Positions 8,113 through 16,628 of a stretch of 64,000 nt of DNA are shown here, in pieces. The notes under the pieces were generated by a model, which worked only from the letters and a program-made list of their open reading frames with translations, did not search any database and was not told the origin of the DNA. The stretch comes from Bacteroidales bacterium M3 (GTDB lineage: Bacteria; Bacteroidota; Bacteroidia; Bacteroidales; Muribaculaceae): contig LUJN01000008.1 in assembly GCA_001689445.1 (NCBI GenBank), positions 28,697 through 92,696 on the forward strand. The letters run 5' to 3'. Within the stretch, counting starts at the first letter, position 1. The number at the start of each line of letters is the position of its first letter. A program made the position numbers and the translations under genes.

Positions 8113-8709
8113 TCATTTATAAAAATACTCCCCTGCTCCCAAAATCGCATCAATTTCAGGCACGTAGCCCCAAATATAACCATCGTGCCCATCCTTTACG
8201 ATTATCATATTGCCCGATAGATAATACCTGTATGTTTTATTCCAGTATGACACATGGACTGTTCCTCCACGTCCAAAGGTTAGTGTTCCAACAAAATCAG
8301 GGCCTGTCCAAGTGCGCCCGCACAAAATATCTTTGGTCACGCCGCCTGTCTGCTTGGCATATTCAGCAACAGGAACGGTGAGTACTTGGCTCTTGCCGAT
8401 AAGAACGCCGTCAACCGTAGCGGAGATAAACAGGGGCAACTTATTCCAGTCCATATCTGCGAAAGTCGATTCCGAGCCTACCTGTATCGACACGACACCA
8501 AAGTCGTTAGTGACTGCCGATTTGCGCTCGGCAAGTATCACGTCGCCCGCACTGTTGCTCAATTCAATGGATACCGATACATTCTCATTGGCTCTCGGCT
8601 CGCCGGTAGCCTGGTCGAGCACCGATACTTGGTAGCCTATCTGACCGTATGAAGACGAACCACATAAAGCAAGGAATGCAAATGTGAAAAATAAGCCTAA
8701 CTTTTTCAT
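8113..8709 (-). CDS. Exported fibre-like protein, paralogue 2
   Basis: 198 residues from MKKLGLFFTFAFLALCGSSSYGQ; an upstream in-frame ATG at 8739 would put ten residues before the signal and is rejected. Residues 22-120 repeat the module of paralogue 1 (QIGYQVSVLDQATGEPRAN, VTNDFGVVS.QVG.ESTF, LPLFISATVDGVLIGKSQV, VPVAEYAKQTG). The tip (ILCGRTWTGPDF... to GAGEYFYK) differs from paralogue 1 apart from the opening ILCG-TW and the final -YK. First gene of the four-gene cluster, 13 bp before the next. A tandem duplication with divergent ends suggests a constant base and exchangeable tip. Confidence 0.75.
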   Translation of the reverse strand: MKKLGLFFTFAFLALCGSSSYGQIGYQVSVLDQATGEPRANENVSVSIELSNSAGDVILAERKSAVTNDFGVVSIQVGSESTFADMDWNKLPLFISATVDGVLIGKSQVLTVPVAEYAKQTGGVTKDILCGRTWTGPDFVGTLTFGRGGTVHVSYWNKTYRYYLSGNMIIVKDGHDGYIWGYVPEIDAILGAGEYFYK

Positions 8710-8948
8710 GATTGTGATGAAGCCTTGAATCCTCATCAAGGCTGATTAATGGGTAAAACAAAAGGTGTGAGGATTGTCTTCCCGTTCTATCCGACACTCC
8801 GGCTCTCGCATTGCCAACACAGCGAATAAAACAACAGCTCCCCACACCGTCAGACTGTATATACGCGTCCCTATGAGGGACATATATAAGCATCCGATGC
8901 AAGTGCTATCGCATGTTATCCTTGCTGTGTATCAAATTTGCGAGATTT
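8710..8948 (-). other. ~240-nt leader of the fibre-like operon with a stable hairpin
   Basis: Between the promoter at 8962-8955 and the start at 8709 lies an untranslated stretch. At 8868-8890 it has a hairpin GTCCCT-atg-AGGGAC flanked by TATATA on both sides. No convincing ORF is seen. Leaders of this length are often regulatory, but no known riboswitch is recognised. The remainder up to the DUF3843 stop at 9104 shows nothing further. Confidence 0.45.
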
Positions 8949-8954
8949 GAGTGT

Positions 8955-8962
8955 CAAAGATA
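8955..8962 (-). promoter_or_regulatory. Promoter of the exported fibre-like operon (TATCTTTG)
   Basis: TATCTTTG on the minus strand with TTG at 8985-8983, 20 bases upstream: a full Bacteroidota housekeeping promoter. Confidence 0.7.
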
Positions 8963-9103
8963 AAATGTCAACAGACACCTTTCAATATGAAAAAACACGT
9001 CTTCCGGGGAGCTGTCTCTACATTTCCGCTTGAAAAACGCCGTAAAAATAGCACATTATTTGCAAAACTGCAAATAACTGATTCACTCTCAAAATCGCGG
9101 TGG

Positions 9104-10642
9104 TTACGGGAGGTTCATGGACACAGTATCGGTGTGGGTGAGCGCGGCAAGGAAGGGGGCGTTGGCGGCGAACCAGGCCTTGGCCTCGGGGTCGGGCTGC
9201 GGGCCTTTGAGGCGCGCATCGGGGAGGAGGCCGTGGGCGAGAAGATAGCGGCGCATGTCTTCGGTGGTCTCATGGCCTACGATGAGCAGGGCGGCAAAAT
9301 TAGCGGCCTCTGCGGGGTCGTAATAGAGGTTGGCGGGGAGGGCGACTGCCTTTGCCCCGTCGGGGAGGATGGACATTGAGCTGTCATCGTTGATGAAGTA
9401 GAGCAGGTCGGTGCCTTTCTTCACATCCTCGCCGACTTTGCCCTCGGTCTTGTCTGTAGCCTTGTCAAACTCAAACCGCGTCTCAAGCTCTTTCCAGTCC
9501 TTGGTGACACCTATCGGCGAGCCGCCGTTGTGGTCGAGCTGCACCTTGCGGGCCTGCTCCTGCGACTGCCGCCTGTCGGAATATTCCTTTGTCATCGGGG
9601 TAAAGTCCTCAGCCTTATCCGTGAATGACGACAATCCATTGATGTGCCACATCCCGTCATATTTCAGCAACGAGGCTATCATCCCACGCCCCGCGATGAC
9701 ATCCTTACGGCTGTCATCCCAAAGGGTGTCATACGAGACTGTCAATCTTTCACCGGCGATATTTTCCACCTCAAAGTATTCGTCAGACACCGACACTATG
9801 CCAAACGGCAGATAGGGTATCGCAGCCATATCCTTGAACCGGCCGGCGATGGCACGTATACCGGCATCAGCAGACAACTCCATCATCTTGGCAATCCATT
9901 CATACGGTGGCACTGCGAGCGGGCCAACCTTTATGCCTACATAAAAATATGTCTCAATCGCATAGGACTTGGCATGCTCGGGCATATCGTCCCCAAAAGC
10001 GCTGGAAACCAGGTCATAAATCTGCTGGAATGGATCCATAACATCATCACATGCGGTCAGATAGCCCCTTGTCACCATAAAGCCGCACAAACCTCGTGCC
10101 AAAAGGGTGTCGTTGAAGTCAACCCTGAATATCGTATCATACAGTTCGGGCGACTCGGGCGCATGCTCATACTCCTCGAGCAACACCCCGTAAAGTTCTC
10201 CCGTCATCCCGACGAGAGCGGCATTGAGGGGATTGAGTATAGTGTCGGGGTTGGCACGGTTGATGCCGCGCCACAACAGGAAGCGCACGTCAGGGAGATT
10301 TGGCTCGTCAGAGAGCATATCATCTTCCGCAATATCATCGTAGAACGGGAATCGCCGTCCAAACCTCTCCTGATAAAGCGCGATAAAGGCGTTCCACATG
10401 TTCAGCCCCGTCAGCTTGTCCTCAAGGTACGCGGCCAACTCTATGGCGCACGCCTTTATGTCGTCCGAGTGGATGTCATACCCGTCGCCAATCATCTCCC
10501 GTATCATGTTGGCAAGCCGCGTGGACAATATGCTGTAATAGCCGTCCGACTTGCATTTAAGCCCTAACGGGTGAACCTCCTGCCAGTCGCGTGCCGATAC
10601 CAGTATTTTCTTTGACGCACCTGTCGTCTTTTTATTTGCCAT
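9104..10642 (-). CDS. DUF3843-like Bacteroidota protein
   Basis: 512 residues, cytoplasmic (no signal or membrane segment). The N-terminal ILVSARDWQEVHPLGLKCKSDGYYSILSTRLANMI and the LTGLNMWNAFIALYQERFG block match my memory of DUF3843 proteins, which are widespread in Bacteroidales and have no known function. The protein is mostly helical and acidic, with a QEQARKVQLDHN segment about two-thirds along. It is the last gene of an apparent operon (GT2, Sua5, DUF3843), 27 bp after Sua5. Confidence is high that it is a real gene and moderate for the family name. Confidence 0.8.
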   Translation of the reverse strand: MANKKTTGASKKILVSARDWQEVHPLGLKCKSDGYYSILSTRLANMIREMIGDGYDIHSDDIKACAIELAAYLEDKLTGLNMWNAFIALYQERFGRRFPFYDDIAEDDMLSDEPNLPDVRFLLWRGINRANPDTILNPLNAALVGMTGELYGVLLEEYEHAPESPELYDTIFRVDFNDTLLARGLCGFMVTRGYLTACDDVMDPFQQIYDLVSSAFGDDMPEHAKSYAIETYFYVGIKVGPLAVPPYEWIAKMMELSADAGIRAIAGRFKDMAAIPYLPFGIVSVSDEYFEVENIAGERLTVSYDTLWDDSRKDVIAGRGMIASLLKYDGMWHINGLSSFTDKAEDFTPMTKEYSDRRQSQEQARKVQLDHNGGSPIGVTKDWKELETRFEFDKATDKTEGKVGEDVKKGTDLLYFINDDSSMSILPDGAKAVALPANLYYDPAEAANFAALLIVGHETTEDMRRYLLAHGLLPDARLKGPQPDPEAKAWFAANAPFLAALTHTDTVSMNLP

Positions 10643-10669
10643 AGTTAAAGTGCATTTGATTACGTTATT

Positions 10670-11281
10670 TCATGCCAGGTCGGCGCGGCCTTGGCGGAGG
10701 ATTTCGGGAGAGGAGCTGTCGGTGAGGTCGACGATGGTTGACGGCTCGGTGGAGCCGTCGCCGCCGTCGATGAGCAATGCGGCGGTATCGGCATAGCGCA
10801 TGGCTATAGCCTCGGGGTCGATGGCCTCCATCGGCTCATCCTTGTCCCACTCTATGGAGGTGGTCAATATCGGACCACCGAGCGCATCGACAAGGGCGAG
10901 GGAAATCGGGTTGTCGGGGATGCGCACGCCGACAATCTTGCGCCCCTTGAACACCTTGGGGAGTGTGGTCGAGGCGGGCAGCAGGAACGTGAACGCCCCC
11001 GGCAGGTTGTCGCGCAACATCCTGAACGCGCGGTTGTCGATGCGGGCATATTCCGATGCCTGCGCGATGTCGCGGCAGACAATGGAGAGGTTGGTCTTGG
11101 CGGGATTTATGCCCTTGACGCGGCACAGCCGCTCTATGGCGGCATTGTCGAGGGCATTACACCCGATGGCATACAGCGTGTCGGTCGGATAGACTATCAG
11201 CTGCCCGTCGCGCAACGCCTCGGCAGCCTCGTCGAGAAACATCTCGTTGATACTCGTGGGGTAAATCTTCAATATCTTCAT
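10670..11281 (-). CDS. Sua5/YciO/YrdC-family L-threonylcarbamoyladenylate synthase
   Basis: Makes threonylcarbamoyl-AMP from threonine, bicarbonate and ATP for the universal t6A37 modification of ANN-decoding tRNAs. 203 residues, the YrdC domain alone. Visible: IVYPTDTLYAIGCNA (substrate and ATP pocket), RLCRVKGINPAKTNLSIVCRD (the K-R...K-P-like loop), LPGAFTFLLPAS, VGVRIPDNP and ILTTS. It lacks the Sua5 C-terminal domain, so it is TsaC/YciO-like; YciO paralogues share the fold, so catalytic assignment is likely but not certain. Sits 46 bp after the GT2 gene in a minus-strand operon. Confidence 0.9.
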   Translation of the reverse strand: MKILKIYPTSINEMFLDEAAEALRDGQLIVYPTDTLYAIGCNALDNAAIERLCRVKGINPAKTNLSIVCRDIAQASEYARIDNRAFRMLRDNLPGAFTFLLPASTTLPKVFKGRKIVGVRIPDNPISLALVDALGGPILTTSIEWDKDEPMEAIDPEAIAMRYADTAALLIDGGDGSTEPSTIVDLTDSSSPEILRQGRADLA

Positions 11282-11327
11282 ATCCTATATACTGTTTACA
11301 ATGTAACAACCGACGAGCCGTGTCAGA

Positions 11328-12515
11328 TTATTGCCACGTATAGTTGCGGGCACGGGCACGGCGTGCCCCAATGGAGGCCACCGCCTCGGCCACGGGACGC
11401 CACAGCATGAACAGCGGCAACAGCAAGCCCGGGGAGGGGCAACGGAGCACCGAAGCGGCACGACGCCACACCATGACAAGCGGTGTCCAAAGCGTCACGG
11501 CGGCGACAAGCAGAAAAGCCGCCACGACAAGATTGCCCCAGCACAAGACAACGGCGGCGACAGAGGCCGCCAGCCATGCCCACACGGCGACAGAACATAG
11601 CGCGAAAACCCCTCGTGAGGGGACGCGCAGCCTTGATGCCGTAAAAAGCCGACGCCTCTTTACGTCGCGACAGAAGCGCGGCAGGTCGTCGGGGGCAATC
11701 ATCAGCACCGAGCCGGCCGACAGCTCTATTGCGGTATTGGAACGATTGCTCACCTCGCTGACAAACAGGTCGTCGTCGCCGTACCGCAGGTTGAGTGTGC
11801 GTGAGAATCCCTTATGCCTAAAAAACAGCGAGCGACGGTAGGCAAGATTCCACCCTGTGCCGCGATAAGGATGCCCGAGAATGGCTGACGAAAGGTAGCG
11901 CATACCCGAGGCCGCGAAGTCAAACGCCCTGAAGCGCGAACCAAGGCCACGACTCACCGAAAAGTCGGGCGCGGCATAGCCTATCACCACATCCACCGAG
12001 GCCGCGCGGAAATGACGGGCCATGAGGCTCATCCAACGCGATGACGGTATGACAGCATCGGCACATGTGAGCAGCAACACGTCATAGCGGGCGGCCTTGA
12101 CGCCTATTGTAAGCGCGAGTTTCTTGCGGCTGAGGTTGCGCGTATCGCCCGGCACAAAGGAGATGTATAGATTACGGTGGTCAAGTTGCAGACGCGACAC
12201 AAAGTCGGCGGTAGCCTCGTCCTTGCCGTCATTGATGACTATCACCTCAAACGGGGCGGGATAATCCTGTGCAAGCACCATCGGCAGCATACGGGACAGT
12301 CCGGCCGCATCACTGTCGGCATAGACAATGACCGATACCGGTGGCATCGTGACATCGCGTTCGACGCCCGTGGTGGCCCTATCGACCTCAGACACGGCCG
12401 GATAGCCGGCGACAATCGCCACCCGCCGCCTATAAACGGCAAGAAGGATTATGACACAAAAGGCGACAACGCCTACAAGCGTCCACGCGACCGGCGACAA
12501 ATCAAGAGACCACAT
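11328..12515 (-). CDS. Membrane-bound family 2 glycosyltransferase
   Basis: 395 residues. An N-terminal membrane segment (about 9-27), then a GT-A domain: VSVIVYADSDAAGLSRMLPMVLAQDY, EVIVINDGKDEAT (the first aspartate region), and LLTCADAVIPSSRWM for the DxD-equivalent position (here CADA). A later GTGWNLAYRR and RYGDDDLFVSEV block carries acidic residues typical of processive GT2 enzymes. Two further hydrophobic stretches follow at about 300-350. Probably transfers sugars to a lipid-linked or envelope polysaccharide at the cytoplasmic face. First gene of the GT2-Sua5-DUF3843 operon and divergent from the GT-C gene. The weakened DxD leaves the donor unknown. Confidence 0.85.
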   Translation of the reverse strand: MWSLDLSPVAWTLVGVVAFCVIILLAVYRRRVAIVAGYPAVSEVDRATTGVERDVTMPPVSVIVYADSDAAGLSRMLPMVLAQDYPAPFEVIVINDGKDEATADFVSRLQLDHRNLYISFVPGDTRNLSRKKLALTIGVKAARYDVLLLTCADAVIPSSRWMSLMARHFRAASVDVVIGYAAPDFSVSRGLGSRFRAFDFAASGMRYLSSAILGHPYRGTGWNLAYRRSLFFRHKGFSRTLNLRYGDDDLFVSEVSNRSNTAIELSAGSVLMIAPDDLPRFCRDVKRRRLFTASRLRVPSRGVFALCSVAVWAWLAASVAAVVLCWGNLVVAAFLLVAAVTLWTPLVMVWRRAASVLRCPSPGLLLPLFMLWRPVAEAVASIGARRARARNYTWQ

Positions 12516-12539
12516 GAGTTAACGGATATTTTCAGGACA

Positions 12540-12547
12540 CAAAGTTA
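12540..12547 (-). promoter_or_regulatory. Promoter of the GT2-Sua5-DUF3843 operon (TAACTTTG)
   Basis: TAACTTTG on the minus strand, 25 bp before the GT2 start. It is back to back with the plus-strand promoter at 12559, so the two units share a ~20-bp divergent control region. Confidence 0.7.
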
Positions 12548-12558
12548 GCAATTATGAT

Positions 12559-12566
12559 TATCTTTG
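12559..12566 (+). promoter_or_regulatory. Promoter of the GT-C membrane protein (TATCTTTG)
   Basis: TATCTTTG overlaps the first codons of the longest ORF (ATG at 12554), which argues that the true start is the downstream ATG at 12587. Confidence 0.65.
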
Positions 12567-12586
12567 GCATATTTTTTCAGAAGTAT

Positions 12587-14059
12587 ATGATGACACTTTC
12601 CCCAGTCTTGCGCAAAACCGCCTATGTGACGACAGCCGTGATGCTGTTGCTGATACTTGCCCGGGTGCGCGTCCACGACATGTCGATGCGCACCGACCTA
12701 CATGCCGATGAGGTGTACTCGCTGATGCTCGCGCAGTGCAACCCCTCCTACTCCACCCTGCCGCCCGACGGATGCTATAGCGGTGCCGAACTGAAGGAAA
12801 TACTTGCCGAGCGGCACTCGGCAGGCGAAGATATAGCGAGGCTGTGGCTCAACAACGGCGACACGCCCCACGCCAGCCTATATTATATGGCCCTGAGGCT
12901 GGCATTGGGCAACTATGACCATTGGGACCCGTCGGGGCTGGCATGGCGCGGAGGGATGCTAAACATGCTGTTTTTCATCCTATCATACCTGCTGCTGTGG
13001 ACTATCGTGAGGCGACTATACGGGGAGAGCATTCTGCTGACGCTCGCCACATTGGCCACGGCGTTTGGCAACACGATGGCAATCAACAACACGCTTCTCG
13101 TACGGGAGTACCAGATGGCCGAGACCTTTCTACTGTTGTTTACACTCATAGCGGTCGAGATCATAATATCCATGCGGCACGGCGAACCCATCCTCCCACG
13201 ACGATGGGTGATGATGGGCTTGGCGGTCGCCCTGGCGATGTCGACCGGCTACCTCAACGCCTACTATATAATAATGGTGAGTGCGGGAATCACGATAGCG
13301 GCATGGCGATATTCACGCCGTAGGGAAATAGCCATCCTCACCGGGACGCTCGCAGGGGGAGTCATACTTGCATGGGCACTGTACGCGGGATTTTTCAACT
13401 TCGTGCTACACAAGAGCGTTCACACGTCACGCGCCTTTGGCTCGCTACGTGGGGCAGTGACACTGACATTTGTCCGTGACATAGCCTACGGACTGTTCAC
13501 GATGGCCGGAGTGAGGCTCGCCGCCATCGTGCTGATAGCCGCGCTGATATTCAAGGGAGGTCGGCTGCGGCTCGTCAAGAGCCCCGACATGCCGTGGCTG
13601 CCGATTGTGGCAATGGTGGCAATGCTTGCCGTGCAATATACGTCGGTATTGAAGATGCCCCGCTACGGTTATCCCCTCGTGCCTATGGTGACGCTTATCG
13701 TGCCCCATCTGCTGTCGTGCGTGCCGCGCGAACTGCGGATAGTGTTCTCCATCGCCGCCCTCATATATTATCCCTACCGTGCCGTTTCGCGTCCGACAGT
13801 GCCGAGATACGGATGGGAGCAGACTTCAAAGCTGCTTAAAGAGCCGGCCATGATATACGGCCTGAACCCCAATGAGCTGGTATTGGTGTCACCATGCCTC
13901 AACGACTCTACAACCTATAAGATAAGCTCGGCATGCGTACTCAATGCCGACACCGTGACGCGTATGGTGAGCCGCCAAGTGCAATTCCCGGCAGGCCTGC
14001 GTGTGAAAAGCGCGCCCGTGGCAGGACGCCACATAAAGCTCTACGTCATTGAAAAGTGA
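12587..14059 (+). CDS. Polytopic membrane glycosyltransferase (GT-C / ArnT-PMT-like)
   Basis: About 490 residues with roughly ten membrane segments and a C-terminal soluble tail. The N-terminal loop after the first segment reads MSMRTDLHADEVYSLMLAQ; an Asp-Glu pair there is the signature of GT-C enzymes that use polyprenyl-phosphate sugars (PMT, ArnT, PglB relatives). A second loop, LNNGDTPHASLYYM, resembles the family's conserved substrate loop. It probably moves a sugar from a lipid carrier to an envelope acceptor outside the inner membrane. Start 12587 (MMTLSPVLRK) is chosen because the -7 promoter element overlaps the longer version. Divergent from a GT2 gene, which suggests a shared envelope-glycan task. 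Confidence 0.8.
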   Translation: MMTLSPVLRKTAYVTTAVMLLLILARVRVHDMSMRTDLHADEVYSLMLAQCNPSYSTLPPDGCYSGAELKEILAERHSAGEDIARLWLNNGDTPHASLYYMALRLALGNYDHWDPSGLAWRGGMLNMLFFILSYLLLWTIVRRLYGESILLTLATLATAFGNTMAINNTLLVREYQMAETFLLLFTLIAVEIIISMRHGEPILPRRWVMMGLAVALAMSTGYLNAYYIIMVSAGITIAAWRYSRRREIAILTGTLAGGVILAWALYAGFFNFVLHKSVHTSRAFGSLRGAVTLTFVRDIAYGLFTMAGVRLAAIVLIAALIFKGGRLRLVKSPDMPWLPIVAMVAMLAVQYTSVLKMPRYGYPLVPMVTLIVPHLLSCVPRELRIVFSIAALIYYPYRAVSRPTVPRYGWEQTSKLLKEPAMIYGLNPNELVLVSPCLNDSTTYKISSACVLNADTVTRMVSRQVQFPAGLRVKSAPVAGRHIKLYVIEK

Positions 14060-14101
14060 GTCATTATAATGACTTATAATGATTTATAAGAACCTATAAT
14101 G

Positions 14102-15634
14102 CTACTCGTAGTCGTCGGGCGTGTCCTCCTCGTCGGCGGTCATGTCATCGCGCCAACGCTGCAAGGTGAATGTGAACATCAGTCCACCCCCCGGGCGGTT
14201 GGAGACTTTGATTGTCCCCCCATGGGCCACTATAGTGTTCTTGACAATCGGCAACCCGAGACCGGTGCCGCCGTTTTTGCGGGAACGCCCTTTGTCGATG
14301 CGGAAGAAACGCTCAAACAAATGGGGCAAATACTCGTCGGCCACCCCCACTCCGTTATCCCAAAACTCGAATGTGTACAGACGGTCGGTCACGTCGATGC
14401 AACGTATGCCTATCTCGGAGCCACGGGAATAGGCCTCGGCATTGCGCACAAGGTTGGACAACGCCCCATAGAGTAGACTCTGGTTGCCCTTGACCATGCA
14501 GTCGACCGGAATATCGTGGACAAACTTCATGCCGTCGAGCAAAGGCGACTTCTCAAGCTCTCCCGCTATCGAGAAGACGAGCGAATGGAAGTTGAGCGAC
14601 TCAAACATCAGTATCTTCTTCCCCTCCTCAAGGCGGGTTATGGTCGACAGGTCGTTGAGCAGCGAGCAGAGACGGTTCATGTGCTGCTGGGCCTTGAGCA
14701 GAAAGTTCCGTCTCAGCCCCTCGTCCATATCCTCATTTTCCACTATCGAGTCGAGATACCCCTTTATCGCCCCTACGGGAGTCTTAAGCTCGTGGGATAT
14801 ATTGTTGGTCAGTTGCTTCTTGAGACGCATCTTCTCCTCTGTCGCCGCTATGGCAACGCGATGCTCCTCCTCGGTGGCCTCGATGGCCTTTATCTTCTCG
14901 CGGTAGAGATGCACAATCTCGCGCGATATATCGCCAAGCTCATCATGGGGAAAAGCGTCGTCGGCCACAAAATCCTTGTCGCGGGCGGCACGGTTGGCAA
15001 AGTCGCGCAACAGCCTGACGTTCTTGCTGACGACCGAGGATGTTATAAAGGCGATTACAGTCACTATCACCGACAGGGTAAGGATGAAAATCCACATGCC
15101 GGAGCCTGTCGACAGGGCCGACGCGACAGTGACCGAGTAGGGCAACGAGGTGAACACCTCAATCTTGCCGTCGGAACTCGTGTGGGATGAAAACAGGAAC
15201 TCGTGGTCGATATCGTAGACGCCCGAGTCGTCATGGGGCACGCTCTTGCGCAGGAATGAACCCACACCCCACTCCTCGGCATGGAGCAACTCCTCGGCCA
15301 TGCTGCCGTCGGCCGCCGTGCGGGGCAGCAACTGGCCGATGGTGTAGATGGGGACATTGCGCTCGTCATAGACGGTGATACGCAACCCCGAATACACGTT
15401 GTCGGAGAAATACCGGCTTATAAACAGCATGAACTGATTGATGTCTATGTCGGCCTCATAGGCATCCATGATGCGGCTGTTGATGAGCGACAGCTGCTCC
15501 TTGATGTTGTTGACGCGATATTCCCGCTCACGGTCATACTGGAAGATGGCCATCACGAGTATGATGCCCCACAGCATGACCACCAGCGGTATGAAGAGCC
15601 GCCAACGGTAACTAATATGTCTCCTTAAAGCCAT
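14102..15634 (-). CDS. Sensor histidine kinase
   Basis: 510 residues. Membrane segment at about 12-31, a periplasmic sensing domain to about 165, a second membrane segment (about 168-192), a HAMP-like linker, then the HisKA box NNISHELKTPVGAIKGYLDS with the phosphorylated histidine, and an ATPase domain with N box (LSNLVRNAEAYS), G1 (FWDNGVGV), F box and G2 (GGTGLGLPIVKNT). It overlaps the response-regulator gene upstream by 23 bp, so the two form one operon. The stimulus is unknown; the layout is like PhoR-type kinases. Ends 42 bp from the convergent GT-C gene. Confidence 0.94.
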   Translation of the reverse strand: MALRRHISYRWRLFIPLVVMLWGIILVMAIFQYDREREYRVNNIKEQLSLINSRIMDAYEADIDINQFMLFISRYFSDNVYSGLRITVYDERNVPIYTIGQLLPRTAADGSMAEELLHAEEWGVGSFLRKSVPHDDSGVYDIDHEFLFSSHTSSDGKIEVFTSLPYSVTVASALSTGSGMWIFILTLSVIVTVIAFITSSVVSKNVRLLRDFANRAARDKDFVADDAFPHDELGDISREIVHLYREKIKAIEATEEEHRVAIAATEEKMRLKKQLTNNISHELKTPVGAIKGYLDSIVENEDMDEGLRRNFLLKAQQHMNRLCSLLNDLSTITRLEEGKKILMFESLNFHSLVFSIAGELEKSPLLDGMKFVHDIPVDCMVKGNQSLLYGALSNLVRNAEAYSRGSEIGIRCIDVTDRLYTFEFWDNGVGVADEYLPHLFERFFRIDKGRSRKNGGTGLGLPIVKNTIVAHGGTIKVSNRPGGGLMFTFTLQRWRDDMTADEEDTPDDYE

Positions 15635-16322
15635 ATCCGAAGCCGAGGCGCGTGATGATATTGTTGCCGTACTCCCCGAGCTTCTTGCGCAGGCGCGCGA
15701 TGTTGGTGTCTATGGTGCGGTTGGTCACCACGACATCATCGGGCCACACCGACTTTATAATCTCCTGACGGGAGTAGATGCGGTTGCGGTGGGTCATGAA
15801 AAACAGCAGAATCTCAAACTCGGTCTTCGTCAGGTCGAGCGGCTCGCCATTGAGATAGCTTATCTTCTCGTTGCGGTCGACCCGCAGGGTCTTGAAAGCG
15901 ATGTCAGGCTCATGGCCGCTCTGCGAGCGGTTGTAGATAATCTGGTCGGATATATGGCTGCGACGCAATACCGCACGCACACGCGCCAACACCTCACTGA
16001 CGTTGAAAGGCTTGGTTATATAGTCGTCGGCACCTATGTTAAGCCCCATCACGGTATCCTCCTCGTCGTTGAGTGCCGAGCAGAATATGATAGGCTTGTT
16101 CTCGGTGGCAGTGTTGTTCTTCAGACGCTTGGCGAGGTCAAATCCGCTGATGTTGTCCATCATTATGTCAAGGATAAAAAGGGAATAGCTGGGGAGGTCC
16201 ATCGTCAGTGCCTCCTCGCCGCCGAGAGCATAATCGACCTCGTAGCCATCCTTCTCGAGATTGTATTTCAGAATCTCGCACATGGACTCCTCATCGTCAA
16301 CAACAAGTATCTTGATTCTCAT
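15612..16322 (-). CDS. OmpR/PhoB-family response regulator
   Basis: 236 residues. Receiver domain 1-120 with the acidic pocket (VVDDEES), the phospho-acceptor aspartate in LFILDIMMDN, and the conserved lysine in DYITKPFN. The C-terminal winged helix (about 140-236) has LTKTEFEILLFFMTHRNRIYSR and NRTIDTNIARLRKKLGEY, the DNA-recognition helix region. Transcribed first, with the kinase gene following by overlap. No TAnnTTTG promoter is obvious upstream; the small RNA at 16444 is divergent from it. Target genes are not evident. Confidence 0.95.
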   Translation of the reverse strand: MRIKILVVDDEESMCEILKYNLEKDGYEVDYALGGEEALTMDLPSYSLFILDIMMDNISGFDLAKRLKNNTATENKPIIFCSALNDEEDTVMGLNIGADDYITKPFNVSEVLARVRAVLRRSHISDQIIYNRSQSGHEPDIAFKTLRVDRNEKISYLNGEPLDLTKTEFEILLFFMTHRNRIYSRQEIIKSVWPDDVVVTNRTIDTNIARLRKKLGEYGNNIITRLGFGYGFKETY

Positions 16323-16429
16323 CGTTCTATTAATAAGTTCATTTACACGGTATTACACCAATTCAAACTGTTAAAGACGGTTAATAGGCGAACCTTCCCG
16401 CCCCCATGCTGTTTTGAAAGTATAATTAC

Positions 16430-16437
16430 TATATTTG
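16430..16437 (+). promoter_or_regulatory. Promoter of small RNA copy 2 (TATATTTG)
   Basis: TATATTTG directly before the conserved small-RNA block, in the same position relative to it as the element at 1040-1033 in copy 1. Confidence 0.65.
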
Positions 16438-16443
16438 CACTGT

Positions 16444-16514
16444 GTTTTTCATGGTATTAGATTTAAGGTTAAAAATAGTCCGGTTGTCGTGAGACAGCCG
16501 GTCTTTCTTTTTTT
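16444..16514 (+). ncRNA. Probable ~70-nt small RNA with GUGA-tetraloop terminator (copy 2)
   Basis: Stand-alone unit between the divergent response regulator and ApbE. After the promoter come GTTTTTCATGGTATTAGATT, an A-rich linker, then a 9-bp hairpin (CCGGTTGTC / GACAGCCGG, 16480-16501, loop GTGA) and a T-rich tail. Layout and sequence match copy 1 at 950-1027 on the opposite strand, while the linker and outer stem differ. A U-rich 5' block with a short linker and a Rho-independent hairpin is typical of trans-acting small RNAs. Nothing else is seen in the ~300-bp gap. Confidence 0.7.
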
Positions 16515-16628
16515 GACAGACCGTCAACACTGACGCCATCAACAAAAGCCGCGCCAAGCGCGTAATGCAAAGTTAATAAATCCCCGGATATATACAAAGG
16601 ATTAACAGCATTGTAACAGGAAACACCG

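Noticed and set aside
16323..16628. tRNA or riboswitch in the gap holding small RNA copy 2
   Set aside because: No cloverleaf or known riboswitch core is visible; the promoter, short block and terminator fit a small RNA better.
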